36,016 nt of DNA from a virus: the IMG/VR virus record IMGVR_UViG_3300009093_000088, positions 1 to 36,016 of that record. One strand, 5' to 3'. The translations under genes and the position numbers were made by a program. Below the pieces are notes generated by a model, which was given only the letters and a program-made list of their open reading frames with translations, was not told the origin of the DNA and made no database searches. Positions 1-7,773 of the stretch are shown piece after piece. Positions within the stretch are counted from its first letter, which is position 1. Each line of letters starts with the position of its first letter.

Positions 1-1722
1 TATCACGTTGCTTCCTGATTGCGTCATATTAGTTATCTGCATAGCGCGAGCATTACGGCTTTCATCGGGATCACATATGAATGTGTAGCCTTGTTGGTTG
101 CCGGCAATCACTTGTCGGAAATTGGCATCAAGAGTACCGCTCACCCATTGCATATTAGCTTGTTCCCAGGTCAAAGTAGTAGAAGCCCATGTGAGAGAAG
201 TATTCTGATTTTGCTGTTCGAAATACCCAAAAGCAGTAATACAATCAGTGTTTAGCGCCCACGAATCATTACGATAGTTATAGATCAGAATCTGAGTTGG
301 ATAAACAGACGCGCCAGCTCCAGACTGGTAATCAGTCGAAGGGAAGGTCCAATAAACTAACTCAGTGAAATAGTCACGAATGCCGTATACTCGCTGTACG
401 CCAAGATTTCTGTTTTGGATCTCAAATACTTGGTCAGGTATTTTCGTGTCTATACGTTCAACGTTGGAGCCTGAACAGGCATGAACGCCTGTTGTGCCCA
501 TGGTGAGTATGACTGTATCAAACGGAACAGTGCTGAACTGCGCCTCTGATCCAAGTTCAGTGTTGATCTTTTGCCAGACGAATGGGATCACGTAGTTACC
601 GGTGTAGGCAAGTTCCCAGGTAGAGCGCTCAAAGTATACAATCAAACGGTCTTTGATAAATTCGGCGGATATAATCTGTTCTTCTGTGGTAGCGTCAATG
701 AACCCTGCACCGGCGGCTATGTTGTTATTATTAACGACGCCACCTGACGTATCTTTCTGGTTCGGTTCGTACCAAGCGTTACGAGCAAAGGGGGATCCAT
801 TAAATGAATAACGACATCGGTTTGCATAAGCAGTATTTGTACCGAGTCCACCACCATTGTCATTTTCTATCGTGCTTAAAAGAAGCAATCGATTCTTGAA
901 TGACACTATAAGTCGAGATGTTACAACAAATGGCCCTGTATGAATTGCACCGCCTGCTGGAGCAAAATAAAACGCATTGGCACCAGTTGCAGCAGTCCAT
1001 GTGGTTCCGTCTTGGGTATACCATATTGGGTCATCGGTAGCAGTACCTGCTCCGTTTGGATTGGTAACTTGGTAATTGGATATAAATAAAGTTGGAGCTC
1101 CTCCTGGAGTTACCCCGCGATAGTTTTCAGTCCATACAAAGTTCAGATTGGTACCGTGTAGTAGTACCGTTCCAGATCGTTGCCAGAAACCACCTGCAAA
1201 TAGATAAGCAAACTGTGTATCGAATCCGTAAGTTGGTTGATTATTGATAGGGCCATTCTGGTACACAGTGAGACCCATAACTGGTTCACCAGGATAAAAC
1301 CATATTGGTGTCCCTGCTCCAAGACCAGTTGCTGCTAATGCAAAGGCTCCTGTAGTGGTACTATAGGTTCCTGTTCCAGGACCAGTAGCCAACATGGCAG
1401 CAGGATTACCTGTTTGATATACCGTAAATATCTGATCACCAGCAGAGAACATTTGACCTACTTTAAAGATAGAACCAGGTACTGGGCTTACCGGAGCTCC
1501 GATAGTTCCCACCTGTATTCGCAGCCGAGAAAAGAGTGGTTCAGTAACTGCACTAGACCAACCAGTTCCCATAAGACGTTCGCCAAATCGTTTTCTCACG
1601 CGACCACGAAACACGTATGCGTTTTGTAGTTTCTCAAAAGCATCATCGTTAATGAGAAATGGACGCAGATTCTTCTGCAAGCCTGTTTGTAGTGGTCCAA
1701 TAAAAAAACGATCAAATGGCAT
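1..1722 (-). CDS. Tail stabilisation/propeller protein, N-terminal part (cut by left edge)
   Basis: The frame is open from ATG at 1722 to the window edge (574 codons, no stop), so this gene is partial. It starts MPFDRFFIGPLQTG and continues as a long run of beta-strand-rich blocks containing many W, Y and G residues, as expected for a large beta-propeller virion protein. By family resemblance it is like the P22 gp10-type tail stabilisation proteins, which plug the portal/adaptor and carry the tail tip. This assignment is inference from architecture and from its place next to the adaptor gene. The ribosome site is AGGAGCTACA just before the ATG. The fragment 35433-36016 at the other end of the window is most likely its C-terminus. 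Confidence 0.75.
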   Translation of the reverse strand, partial: MPFDRFFIGPLQTGLQKNLRPFLINDDAFEKLQNAYVFRGRVRKRFGERLMGTGWSSAVTEPLFSRLRIQVGTIGAPVSPVPGSIFKVGQMFSAGDQIFTVYQTGNPAAMLATGPGTGTYSTTTGAFALAATGLGAGTPIWFYPGEPVMGLTVYQNGPINNQPTYGFDTQFAYLFAGGFWQRSGTVLLHGTNLNFVWTENYRGVTPGGAPTLFISNYQVTNPNGAGTATDDPIWYTQDGTTWTAATGANAFYFAPAGGAIHTGPFVVTSRLIVSFKNRLLLLSTIENDNGGGLGTNTAYANRCRYSFNGSPFARNAWYEPNQKDTSGGVVNNNNIAAGAGFIDATTEEQIISAEFIKDRLIVYFERSTWELAYTGNYVIPFVWQKINTELGSEAQFSTVPFDTVILTMGTTGVHACSGSNVERIDTKIPDQVFEIQNRNLGVQRVYGIRDYFTELVYWTFPSTDYQSGAGASVYPTQILIYNYRNDSWALNTDCITAFGYFEQQNQNTSLTWASTTLTWEQANMQWVSGTLDANFRQVIAGNQQGYTFICDPDESRNARAMQITNMTQSGSNVI

Positions 1723-1730
1723 TGTAGCTC

Positions 1731-2327
1731 CTATCTTCCTATTGTCATCCAGGCAAATTGGACATTGTTTCCATTATTAGAACTAAATGCCCTAAATCCT
1801 AATAAATCAGCAGGCGATTTAGGCGCTACTGACACAAAGTTTGTGGTTGTCGCAGAAGAAGACATTCGTGTCAATTGCGGCAACATTACTGCAGTCGTAA
1901 ATCCAGGAAATCCAGAAACGCTTGAATACGAAACGGTGATTGTTCCCCCTGCTACTATAGTCGCCTGTCCCCATACCATTTTCATTCCTGAAGCCAGATA
2001 GGTCCAACCTGCTGTAGCTGTCGGTGCCCCTGTTGTTTGCGCTGCTGAGATAGGGTACGAAGTTCCTGAAGAATTGGTGTAATAAAGCTCATTTTGCGCT
2101 GTTGTACCATTGAGTAGGTTATAAAGACCAACTTCTCCTGCAGCAAATACAGGAGCTCCTACTTGAACCGGGAATGTTATAAATTTATGCTTCCCTTGAT
2201 CGGCAGAGGCAAAGTCAACGTGATTCACATTCACGAATGTTGAGATTGCTGCAAAGTTGTTGAGAATATCTGACTGCGATTGCGAGAGCGCGTCAGTCGC
2301 CTGGGGAATGTTATTCTGATACGCCAT
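1731..2327 (-). CDS. Tail fibre / receptor-binding tip protein (gp53-like C-terminal domain)
   Basis: I start this at the internal ATG at 2327 (MAYQNNIPQ, 198 residues) because TTGGAGAAAATA lies just upstream and the ATG overlaps the stop of the preceding gene (TAATG). The N-terminal 60 residues look helical. The C-terminal half has the pattern of phage fibre-tip domains of the gp53-like type: a GMKMVWGQ strand, an FPGFTTAV block, and the ending QFAWMTIGR, which matches the family's W-x-x-IG ending. It probably forms the trimeric tip of a short tail spike that contacts the cell surface. The longer frame back to 2357 has no ribosome site. Confidence 0.65.
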   Translation of the reverse strand: MAYQNNIPQATDALSQSQSDILNNFAAISTFVNVNHVDFASADQGKHKFITFPVQVGAPVFAAGEVGLYNLLNGTTAQNELYYTNSSGTSYPISAAQTTGAPTATAGWTYLASGMKMVWGQATIVAGGTITVSYSSVSGFPGFTTAVMLPQLTRMSSSATTTNFVSVAPKSPADLLGFRAFSSNNGNNVQFAWMTIGR

Positions 2328-2521
2328 TATTTTCTCCAATAATAAATATGCGTGCACAACGTGAATATAATAAGCAGAACCACCAATACGCAGAGGAAGC
2401 TAACCATAAACTGCTGATCCTGGATTGCAGCTTCTTGGCGAGCCACAAGTTTCTGGAATATTCTGAATGTTTCCATTGCGAATTGATCTTGATCATCCGC
2501 GTATAAAGTTAATTCACACAT
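2327..2521 (-). CDS. Small single-pass membrane protein in the tail cluster
   Basis: A 64-residue protein. Residues 1-37 are polar and probably helical, and residues 38-60 form one strongly hydrophobic segment (FMVSFLCVLVVLLIIFTLC) followed by HIYYWRK. It overlaps both neighbours with TAATG junctions: its ATG uses the last base of the adaptor stop, and its stop shares a base with the fibre-tip start. Translation is therefore coupled, which supports it as a real gene. A holin, a membrane-anchored virion protein or an ejection accessory all fit. Nothing in the sequence decides between them. Confidence 0.6.
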   Translation of the reverse strand: MCELTLYADDQDQFAMETFRIFQKLVARQEAAIQDQQFMVSFLCVLVVLLIIFTLCTHIYYWRK

Positions 2522-3660
2522 TAAAAAGGCCCTCCAGACCAGCCCCAGAAACCAGAACCAGAATAGCCAGAGGTCTGCTCCGTGTAGATCGTTGCCGTAC
2601 GTTCATTGGTGTTTTGGACTATTGTTCTGCGTAACACTAATTGCTCTTGCTTTTGATACTCAGGAAGTATGAGAGCTACGCTATCTAGATCCATACGATC
2701 TTCAAATATCTTCTTTGCAGCACCATAAGCAATGTACTGCCACCATTCTTCAAGCTGTGGTGTTTGCCCTGTGCTCATCAAGAACGTTGGCCGCATGTAC
2801 GCCTCGAACTGTATTCTGTACGGTTGATCAGGAAGTGGGCGTACAAAGAATGTATTGTCGTAATAGAGTAATGCTTGTGGCAGTGACAACACTTGGAATA
2901 CTGTTTGGCTATTGATTGGCTGATTTGCCGCTGGAGGCGTTGTGAAACTTATATTGAACTGTCCTGTATTGTAGTTAATGAATCCTGTGCCAGGGGCGAG
3001 TGGTCCTATAAAGGGAACTGTCGGAGGAGTGGCAAGATCTGTTTTATATAAAGCGCTGTTAGGATCATATAGGTTACCAATCTGAGTGTTGTTTCCTGTT
3101 GCTGGATCTACGACAGGGATGTCTACCAAAGCTAATCCTTGCCCATTGGCATCTATAGAATCGAAGAGCACCTCGAATTGGAGTATGCCAGCAGCTTGGT
3201 TAGATTGGCCTGGAACAAGGCTAGATTGAGCGGTATTAACAACGCCACTGAATTGGGTATTTATACCATCGCCGGTAGCACCTGTGGCAGCAATACTATT
3301 AGTTTTCGGATAGATACCAAAGAACTGCTCACGCGACTGGGTGAAGAATGAGTTATAACCTGCCATGTACACAGGTGCATGAATGGTAAGAAATTTGTTC
3401 TGGAAGTTATATAGCGGGTTGTTTATGGCCCCTGCAAATGATACTTCATCAGTTGGATAGCGATCTTGTCCTGGATTAGTGTAGAACGTAAAAGTCGTAC
3501 GGTTATTGAACATCCGTAGATGTTCTGGAAAGTCGTACACCACAAAGGTATTGATGTAGTTCTGAAGATCGGGAGTCGTGAGTTGTGCTTCCGACGGACT
3601 GCGTGTAATGCGACGGACTTTCGTCTGTATTGCTTGTAAGGTTGCATCAGGTGCTGGCAT
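2521..3660 (-). CDS. Tail adaptor / head-to-tail connector protein
   Basis: A 379-residue protein starting MPAPDATLQAIQTKVRRITRSPS. The N-terminal 60 residues (RRITRSPSEAQLTTPDLQNYINTFVVYDFPEH) have the helical pattern of phage head-tail connector proteins, which dock under the portal ring. The middle is beta-rich. The C-terminal third (LEEWWQYIAYGAAKKIFEDRMD) returns to helix and ends in a Gly/Trp-rich tail. Its position between capsid/structural genes and the tail propeller agrees with a gp4 (P22) or gp11 (T7)-like role. The exact family is inferred. It has an AGGAG ribosome site and is coupled to the next gene by TAATG. Confidence 0.65.
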   Translation of the reverse strand: MPAPDATLQAIQTKVRRITRSPSEAQLTTPDLQNYINTFVVYDFPEHLRMFNNRTTFTFYTNPGQDRYPTDEVSFAGAINNPLYNFQNKFLTIHAPVYMAGYNSFFTQSREQFFGIYPKTNSIAATGATGDGINTQFSGVVNTAQSSLVPGQSNQAAGILQFEVLFDSIDANGQGLALVDIPVVDPATGNNTQIGNLYDPNSALYKTDLATPPTVPFIGPLAPGTGFINYNTGQFNISFTTPPAANQPINSQTVFQVLSLPQALLYYDNTFFVRPLPDQPYRIQFEAYMRPTFLMSTGQTPQLEEWWQYIAYGAAKKIFEDRMDLDSVALILPEYQKQEQLVLRRTIVQNTNERTATIYTEQTSGYSGSGFWGWSGGPF

Positions 3661-3671
3661 AGGCTCTCCTT

Positions 3672-4046
3672 TTATGATGGATTGAGTGCGTTAACCACCG
3701 CAGCGGTTAAAATGTCGTTATCTTCCCCAATCGGAACTACTTGCGAATCATTATACGGCGGGGGAAACACGGAAGGTACTGTGAATGCATCAAAAAGTGT
3801 CGTATTTAAATCCATCACAAAAGTAGTAGGTGTCGGAACTGCAATAATACTGCCAGTCTGCTGGTTTGCCTGAAGCATTCCTCCAGTAGGAGCAATATCT
3901 AGGCGCACTATGGTTCCCACAATATAGCCATGAGGAACAGTTGTAGTAACTGTGCATTGGGGTGCCTGAGTGATTCCCGCTATGACACGCATAGCGGGTT
4001 TGTAGACAGGATTGGTAAACGAGAACGAAGGAACGTAAGAAGGCAT
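3672..4046 (-). CDS. Stand-alone FCCH-like beta-domain structural protein
   Basis: A 124-residue protein. Residues 15-106 are clearly related to residues 213-313 of the 400-residue protein at 4571-5773. Both share ITQA, a V-HG-x-x-VG turn, a GM-x-x-x-N block, a strand pair with F-x-x-x-x-NTT-x-F-x-AFT, and then PVGED. This H-G/GM-x-LN layout is the one often labelled ubiquitin-activating E1 FCCH domain in phage proteins. It is a small beta-barrel with no enzymatic role implied. It is probably a virion surface or decoration component made by domain duplication. It sits in the operon two bases after its upstream neighbour. Confidence 0.65.
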   Translation of the reverse strand: MPSYVPSFSFTNPVYKPAMRVIAGITQAPQCTVTTTVPHGYIVGTIVRLDIAPTGGMLQANQQTGSIIAVPTPTTFVMDLNTTLFDAFTVPSVFPPPYNDSQVVPIGEDNDILTAAVVNALNPS

Positions 4047-4047
4047 G

Positions 4048-4470
4048 TTACACTCCTACTAATGCCGGTCTTTCTACGGTTGCTAGTGGTTCACCTTCTT
4101 GAGACAGATCATCGATGTCGACGAACTCTAAGCTTTGGAACCCAAACCGACGGTGTTTTATACCTATGACGGCAATTGAACGACCATATTCATCAGTGGC
4201 GTGCTTATGCTCTGGGTACCAGCCATTTTTGTTGAGGTGCTTGGCTACCCCGAGAGGAATGGAATACACTTTGCCATCTTCAAAATCATAACGCTCAGTG
4301 GTATCGCCTTTATAAATAGGACCATATACAAAAGAGAATGTTCCCCCGGGAACCTCATAGTATTTGAATATTCCTCTGACTTTTTCTTTATCTTTGTCTC
4401 GCAAGTATTGATAGTTTGCTCTTGTTTTTTTTTCTGCTGGCTTGGCAGTTGATTCTTTTTCAGTTGTCAT
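4048..4470 (-). CDS. Conserved phage structural-region protein, function unknown
   Basis: A 140-residue protein with a charged, probably disordered N-terminus (residues 1-20, rich in K, E and A). A compact domain follows with GIFKYYEVPGGTFSFVYGPIYKGD and YSIPLGVAKHLNKNGWYPEHKH. That second stretch resembles small phage proteins that sit next to capsid genes. I do not recognise a catalytic motif. It is the first gene after the hairpin at 4520-4564 and directly precedes the 124-residue FCCH-like gene, so a head or tail accessory role is likely but unproved. Confidence 0.6.
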   Translation of the reverse strand: MTTEKESTAKPAEKKTRANYQYLRDKDKEKVRGIFKYYEVPGGTFSFVYGPIYKGDTTERYDFEDGKVYSIPLGVAKHLNKNGWYPEHKHATDEYGRSIAVIGIKHRRFGFQSLEFVDIDDLSQEGEPLATVERPALVGV

Positions 4471-4519
4471 AGCACTTCCTTAATAAGAGTGGTATAGTAC
4501 GTACCGTTTCATAGATACA

Positions 4520-4564
4520 GAAGGTAGGAGAGCCGTTTGTAGCAGACACGACTCTCCTGCCTTC
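4520..4564. terminator. Strong hairpin after the 400-residue structural gene
   Basis: Arms 4520-4535 and 4549-4564 form a 16-bp stem with one mismatch and one G.T pair, enclosing a 13-base loop. It starts seven bases beyond the stop of the 4571-5773 gene. TTTT follows it on the plus strand. On the minus strand the tail is weak, so for the structural transcript it may act as a partial terminator or an mRNA-stabilising 3' end that lowers expression of the following genes. Confidence 0.6.
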
Positions 4565-4570
4565 TTTTAG

Positions 4571-5773
4571 TTACAGTCCACCGTACGTAGATTTACCAGC
4601 ACGCCAGTACATCGTATCGCCAGTTGCAACGTTTGCTGAAGACCAAGAAATTCCACCAGCAGGTCCTATGATTGGTGTAGTTAACGCCCTACCATTACCG
4701 CCAGCACCGAGAACCATTCCCAAGAATCCTGTATTGACTGTAGAGTCAGCCAAGATACCTGTATTGGTATTGAAGATCTGAACTCCACCAATAGAAGGAG
4801 TTTGGGCAGCAGTCGAAGAAAGCGCTGTCGCAGTATCTTCGCCTACTGGAGTTACTTCTGGGAATGAGCTTGGTTGTTGTGCAATTGTTGGCCATGTGAA
4901 CGCAGTGAATCCAGTCGTATTGATGTTGATCGTAAAGTTATAATCATCAACAACACTCAAGATTATTGCAGGCTGATAATTGTTCTGAGTTGTACCATTG
5001 AGTTGTACCATTCCAGAAACAGCAGGTATGTTGAAGCGTACTTCTTGACCGACGGTTAACCCGTGAGCGACGGAAGTAGACACTTGAGCATTCGCTGCTT
5101 GTGTAATGTTTACCACATAACGTGAGCGTGGATAGAAGAGTGGATTAACGTTAATCACTCTGTAGAATCCAGCACCACCAATAGCGCCTGGTGCAGTTGC
5201 CAATGGATTAGTTGCAGTAAGTAATGTGAATTGCGTTGAGCTGGTTACTGTTCCAACAACCATATCAATGCCATTGACATCAGTTTGAGCAGTTCTGCTT
5301 AAGCGAACAACTGATCCCACTACAACTGACGCATCAGCTGTATGAGTGACCACAGGTCGTGTCGCGTTAGTTACTGCACTTATTGCCACAGCAGCTCCTA
5401 CAAGAGGCAATGCAGAGCTATCTTGTCCTGATGGATCATACAGAGTGAATCCGCCAGATACAAAAGTATCGCTCGATATTACTTCAGTTGCAGCAGCATG
5501 ATATTTGGCAAGTCCTGTACCAACTGCCATTCCGCGTTGCCAGTAGAACTCCACTCCTTCGCTACCATTGGCAGTACCATTGAAGTAAGCACCAGCGGCG
5601 CTTCCAACAGTACCGAATTGGGTATAGTTGTACACATACACCCAGTCAGCGCCAGAAGGTATTTGGATAATTGCAGGCACTGCATTGCTATATGATGCAA
5701 CGCCTGGATTTGGGTTTGACAACCCTGAAGATGAAGCGACAAAAGTACCTTGTCCTATAATAGTTCCGTCCAT
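4571..5773 (-). CDS. Virion protein with two FCCH-like beta-domains (decoration or head protein)
   Basis: A 400-residue protein directly after the capsid gene, with ribosome site AGGAGAGAAC. Residues 1-125 form a beta-rich N-terminal region. Residues 128-210 and 218-313 look like two successive FCCH-like modules: the first has VVVGSVVRLSR and QFTLLTATNP, the second AHGLTVGQEVRFNIP, GMVQLNG and FTININTTGFTAF. The C-terminal 85 residues are Gly/Ser/Ala-rich and end TMYWRAGKSTYGGL. The second module is closely related to the separate gene at 3672-4046. Placement suggests an abundant capsid-associated protein such as a decoration protein, but that role is inference. Confidence 0.65.
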   Translation of the reverse strand: MDGTIIGQGTFVASSSGLSNPNPGVASYSNAVPAIIQIPSGADWVYVYNYTQFGTVGSAAGAYFNGTANGSEGVEFYWQRGMAVGTGLAKYHAAATEVISSDTFVSGGFTLYDPSGQDSSALPLVGAAVAISAVTNATRPVVTHTADASVVVGSVVRLSRTAQTDVNGIDMVVGTVTSSTQFTLLTATNPLATAPGAIGGAGFYRVINVNPLFYPRSRYVVNITQAANAQVSTSVAHGLTVGQEVRFNIPAVSGMVQLNGTTQNNYQPAIILSVVDDYNFTININTTGFTAFTWPTIAQQPSSFPEVTPVGEDTATALSSTAAQTPSIGGVQIFNTNTGILADSTVNTGFLGMVLGAGGNGRALTTPIIGPAGGISWSSANVATGDTMYWRAGKSTYGGL

Positions 5774-5782
5774 GTTCTCTCC

Positions 5783-6301
5783 TTAAACTGCTAAAGTAGC
5801 GCGAAGGTTGATGACCCAAAGGTCATTTGTGATACGCGGGACTTCAGCGAATTTGTAGCCTACTGAGGCGTTAAGAGCCAATGGACCATCATATATAGGT
5901 GGTCTATAGATAAAGCTTGCGCTGTATCCATCTTGCTCTACGCATGCATAGGCTTCCATACCAACACAGAAGATGTTGTATACGGTGTTACCTAATGAAG
6001 ATGCATTAGCTACTTGTGAACCGATTGATGAAATAAGGAAACGAAGGTTTCCAACTGCACCCCATTCACTTCTCAACGCGTTCATTGGAGCTGGGTACTG
6101 GTTCTTTTGTGTGAATCCAGCAATGTTCTCCAAGTTTCCGGTTAAGTTAGTGCTGCAAAGTGCGAAGTACGCATCACGTACTGGCGCTGTACCGAACTTA
6201 TCTTCACCTTCGATGTTGTCCATGATCGTGTATGCGTTGTTGTTCAACAATGCACGCACTACAGTGTCAACATCTGAGCGAGTAATTTCAGTCGGGACGT
6301 C
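5783..6301 (-). CDS. Major capsid protein, exon 3 (N4-gp56 family)
   Basis: This is the C-terminal 172 residues of the major capsid protein. It begins DVPTEITRSDVDTVVRALL after the second intron and contains the family's typical RDAYFALCSTNL, EWGAVGNLRFLISS and C-terminal beta-rich part, which form the HK97-like capsid fold. Reading the genome without splicing gives an ORF that starts at an ATG at 6302-6304. That ATG is made only by the last three bases of the intron (ATG) and has no ribosome site. Joined to exons 1 and 2 the protein is 316 residues, normal for this family. Confidence 0.88.
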   Translation of the reverse strand, partial: DVPTEITRSDVDTVVRALLNNNAYTIMDNIEGEDKFGTAPVRDAYFALCSTNLTGNLENIAGFTQKNQYPAPMNALRSEWGAVGNLRFLISSIGSQVANASSLGNTVYNIFCVGMEAYACVEQDGYSASFIYRPPIYDGPLALNASVGYKFAEVPRITNDLWVINLRATLAV

Positions 6302-6676
6302 CATTCTGTTACTTTATGACCTATTGCTAGGCGGAGGCTTTCTCTACTTACCTCTCATGATCTTATCGACCATGCTCAGAGCACCGCATCTCTAATTCTG
6401 TTAATTATTTTCCTAACAAAACTAGAGTCTTCTCGCTTGCTACGTTCAGGCTGAATTTCACTTTGCAGTTTGGTCATGTGCGATTGCAGGATTACTTTCA
6501 ATTCTTCAGTTTGTCTTCTAACTTCTTCACAGCGACGATCATGACAACCTTCGCAACTGCATTCTTTATCATAACCACTACAAATTTCCATTCTTGCCCC
6601 TTGTTGTCGGTTAGCTAATTGCCACTTCGAGTTTCAAGTCTATCAGAGAAGATTTAACGACGGCAATGTCCAATCT
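6302..6676 (-). ncRNA. Group I intron 2 in the major capsid gene (375 nt)
   Basis: P1: exon bases GACGGT (6682-6677) pair with the internal guide GCCGTC (6664-6659), and the last exon U pairs with G, which fixes the 5' splice site after 6677. P7: GTAGCA (6443-6438) pairs with TGCTC (6383-6379) with one bulged U. The 5' strand follows CCTGAAC, a typical core R-segment context. P8 is the long stem between the P7 strands. Near the 3' end CCTA-GCAA-TAGG (6331-6320) is a GNRA-capped hairpin. The intron ends in G at 6302. Splicing joins VDG to DVP in frame. The subgroup cannot be decided by eye. Confidence 0.88.
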
Positions 6677-6871
6677 ACCGTCCACACCACCAACACAGTT
6701 AATGAAGGAAGCTGTCGCAGCCAACATATCGCGTGTTAGCTGATCTTCTGTTTGACGAAGTGACACGCCGAGACGTGCTGCACATTCGTTCAAAACAGGA
6801 TCTTGGTTTTGCAATGTAACTTGTTCATTCAATTGAACATATGTTCCGTAAAACGAAATCTTAGCATCAAT
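6677..6871 (-). CDS. Major capsid protein, exon 2 (N4-gp56 family)
   Basis: Exactly 65 codons with both boundaries between codons: IDAKISFYGTYVQLNEQ at the start and ASFINCVGGVDG at the end. The block VTLQNQDPVLNECAARLG followed by QTEDQLTRDMLAA is the conserved middle of N4-gp56-type capsid proteins (the long spine helix region). There is no ribosome site or proper start codon for it. Translated alone it would begin at an internal TTG and then run into intron sequence, so it makes sense only as an exon. Confidence 0.88.
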
Positions 6872-7329
6872 CGATTCTGTTACTTTTGTGACCTATTACT
6901 AGGCGGGGAACTTCTTCGAGATTCCCTCACGAGGTTTCCTCTCGTGTTCAGACTGTCGCATACCCTTTTTCAGTAATGGAGTCACTGAAAAAAAGTCCTT
7001 CTCACTCAGTCGTTCAGGCTGACATGCTCTATGTGCATTATTATTTAGGGCTATACGTAGAGACCCATGGGTTGAATATTGCTTTCCCGATTCGTATAAA
7101 TATTTCATTATCCGAGATTGTATTAATCGAACTGAAGTCAAATTCATTGGTTGTTTATTGCCTTCCATATCTAGAAAACAACAATTCTCTCCGCATGAGG
7201 TGGTATTATTATTATAAAACCTGCTAAAAATTCTATGCACATCAAACATTGCCTTGCCCCTTGTCACCGTTAACTTAATAGTGCGGCTTCCAAGTCTATC
7301 AGAGAAGATTTAACGTGGACATTGAGTTT
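6872..7329 (-). ncRNA. Group I intron 1 in the major capsid gene (458 nt)
   Basis: P1: exon bases GTGGAT (7335-7330) pair with the guide GTCCAC (7320-7315), giving a terminal U.G pair and a splice after 7330. P7: GACTG (7011-7007) pairs with CAGTC (6955-6951). The 5' strand sits in the context CCTGAACGACTGAG, close to the conserved R segment of group I cores. P8: TTTTTCAGT (6992-6984) pairs with ACTGAAAAA (6974-6966). CCTA-GTAA-TAGG (6903-6892) is a GNRA-capped hairpin, and the last base is G (6872). Splicing joins AVD to IDA in frame. It is longer than intron 2 mainly in its peripheral loops. Confidence 0.9.
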
Positions 7330-7566
7330 ATCCACTGCCGTTAGATTCTGCGCAGGGGGAGTGACACCACTATTTCCAAGTGGAACCATTGCTGTATTGA
7401 GCGCATTGTACCTACGCATACGTAAAGTTGTACCACCATTGCGTGGCATGTTCTTGCGCATCGCAGGGATCTTGTGGATCATGTTGGGCACTGGCACGGC
7501 CAGTAATTTGTAACTAAAACTTTGCTGGACTGGCGCCGGCAAAGTTGAAGTTGTAGTTATAGCCAT
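7330..7566 (-). CDS. Major capsid protein, exon 1 (N4-gp56 family)
   Basis: The 79 N-terminal residues of the capsid protein, MAITTTSTLPAPVQQSFSYK through PAQNLTAVD. FSYKLLAVPVPNMIHKIPAM and the Arg-rich RKNMPRNGGTTLRMRRYN are the usual N-arm of the N4-gp56 family. The start has a strong ribosome site (TTAGGAGCCAATT before ATG at 7566). Without splicing the frame reads 19 more codons into the intron and stops at 7270. It lies downstream of the scaffold gene in the usual head-gene order, separated from it by an HNH gene on the other strand. Confidence 0.88.
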
Positions 7567-7650
7567 AATTGGCTCCTAAGTTATAGGATATCATTAAGAT
7601 CTTTTGTGGATCATGTAATGTATGTTATACTTAAGTTTGACGAGAACTTT

Positions 7651-7738
7651 GTACGTCTGGGGTGGCGAGTCCCGTACGCCGACTCCGTTTTAACCTTTGG
7701 CCGAAGGCTTGGACGGAAAGTTTGGAGATGCGAGCTCC
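7651..7738 (+). ncRNA. Structured segment upstream of the HNH gene (three consecutive hairpins)
   Basis: Three compact stems follow one another: GTACG 7651-7655 with CGTAC 7673-7677; TCCG 7684-7687 with CGGA 7714-7717, enclosing CCTT/AAGG (7694-7697/7704-7707); and GGAG 7724-7727 with CTCC 7735-7738. The stretch is visibly richer in G and C than what surrounds it, and the reading frame through it is unlike the rest of the HNH protein. It could be a leader RNA of the HNH gene or, on the other strand, the region upstream of the capsid gene. No known RNA family is recognised. Confidence 0.35.
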
Positions 7739-7773
7739 GAGTACGCAGCAAAATAAATTTACCTGAGGGAATT

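Noticed and set aside
6376-6591. 71-codon frame inside intron 2, Cys-rich start
   Set aside because: It covers both P7 strands and P8 of the intron. A few Cys residues at the start gave a zinc-binding look but there is no matching frame in intron 1.
6899-7267. 122-codon frame inside intron 1
   Set aside because: It begins at a GTG without ribosome site, runs across P7, P8 and the GNRA hairpin of the intron core and matches no endonuclease pattern. It is most likely RNA structure that happens to be open.
6302-7329. Group II introns or inteins in the capsid gene
   Set aside because: No GTGYG start, no domain V hairpin with AY end, and stop codons lie in frame within both segments, so inteins are excluded.
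5783-7566. Capsid gene broken by frameshifts or assembly errors
   Set aside because: Intervening segments of 375 and 458 bases share sequence with each other and carry group I intron helices, and exact codon joins result from the predicted splice sites. Random errors would not give this.
7606-7773. N-terminal extension of the HNH protein from GTG 7606
   Set aside because: No ribosome site at 7606 or 7618, sequence unlike the family and rich in hairpins. A GTG with GAGGG at 7774 fits the domain start.
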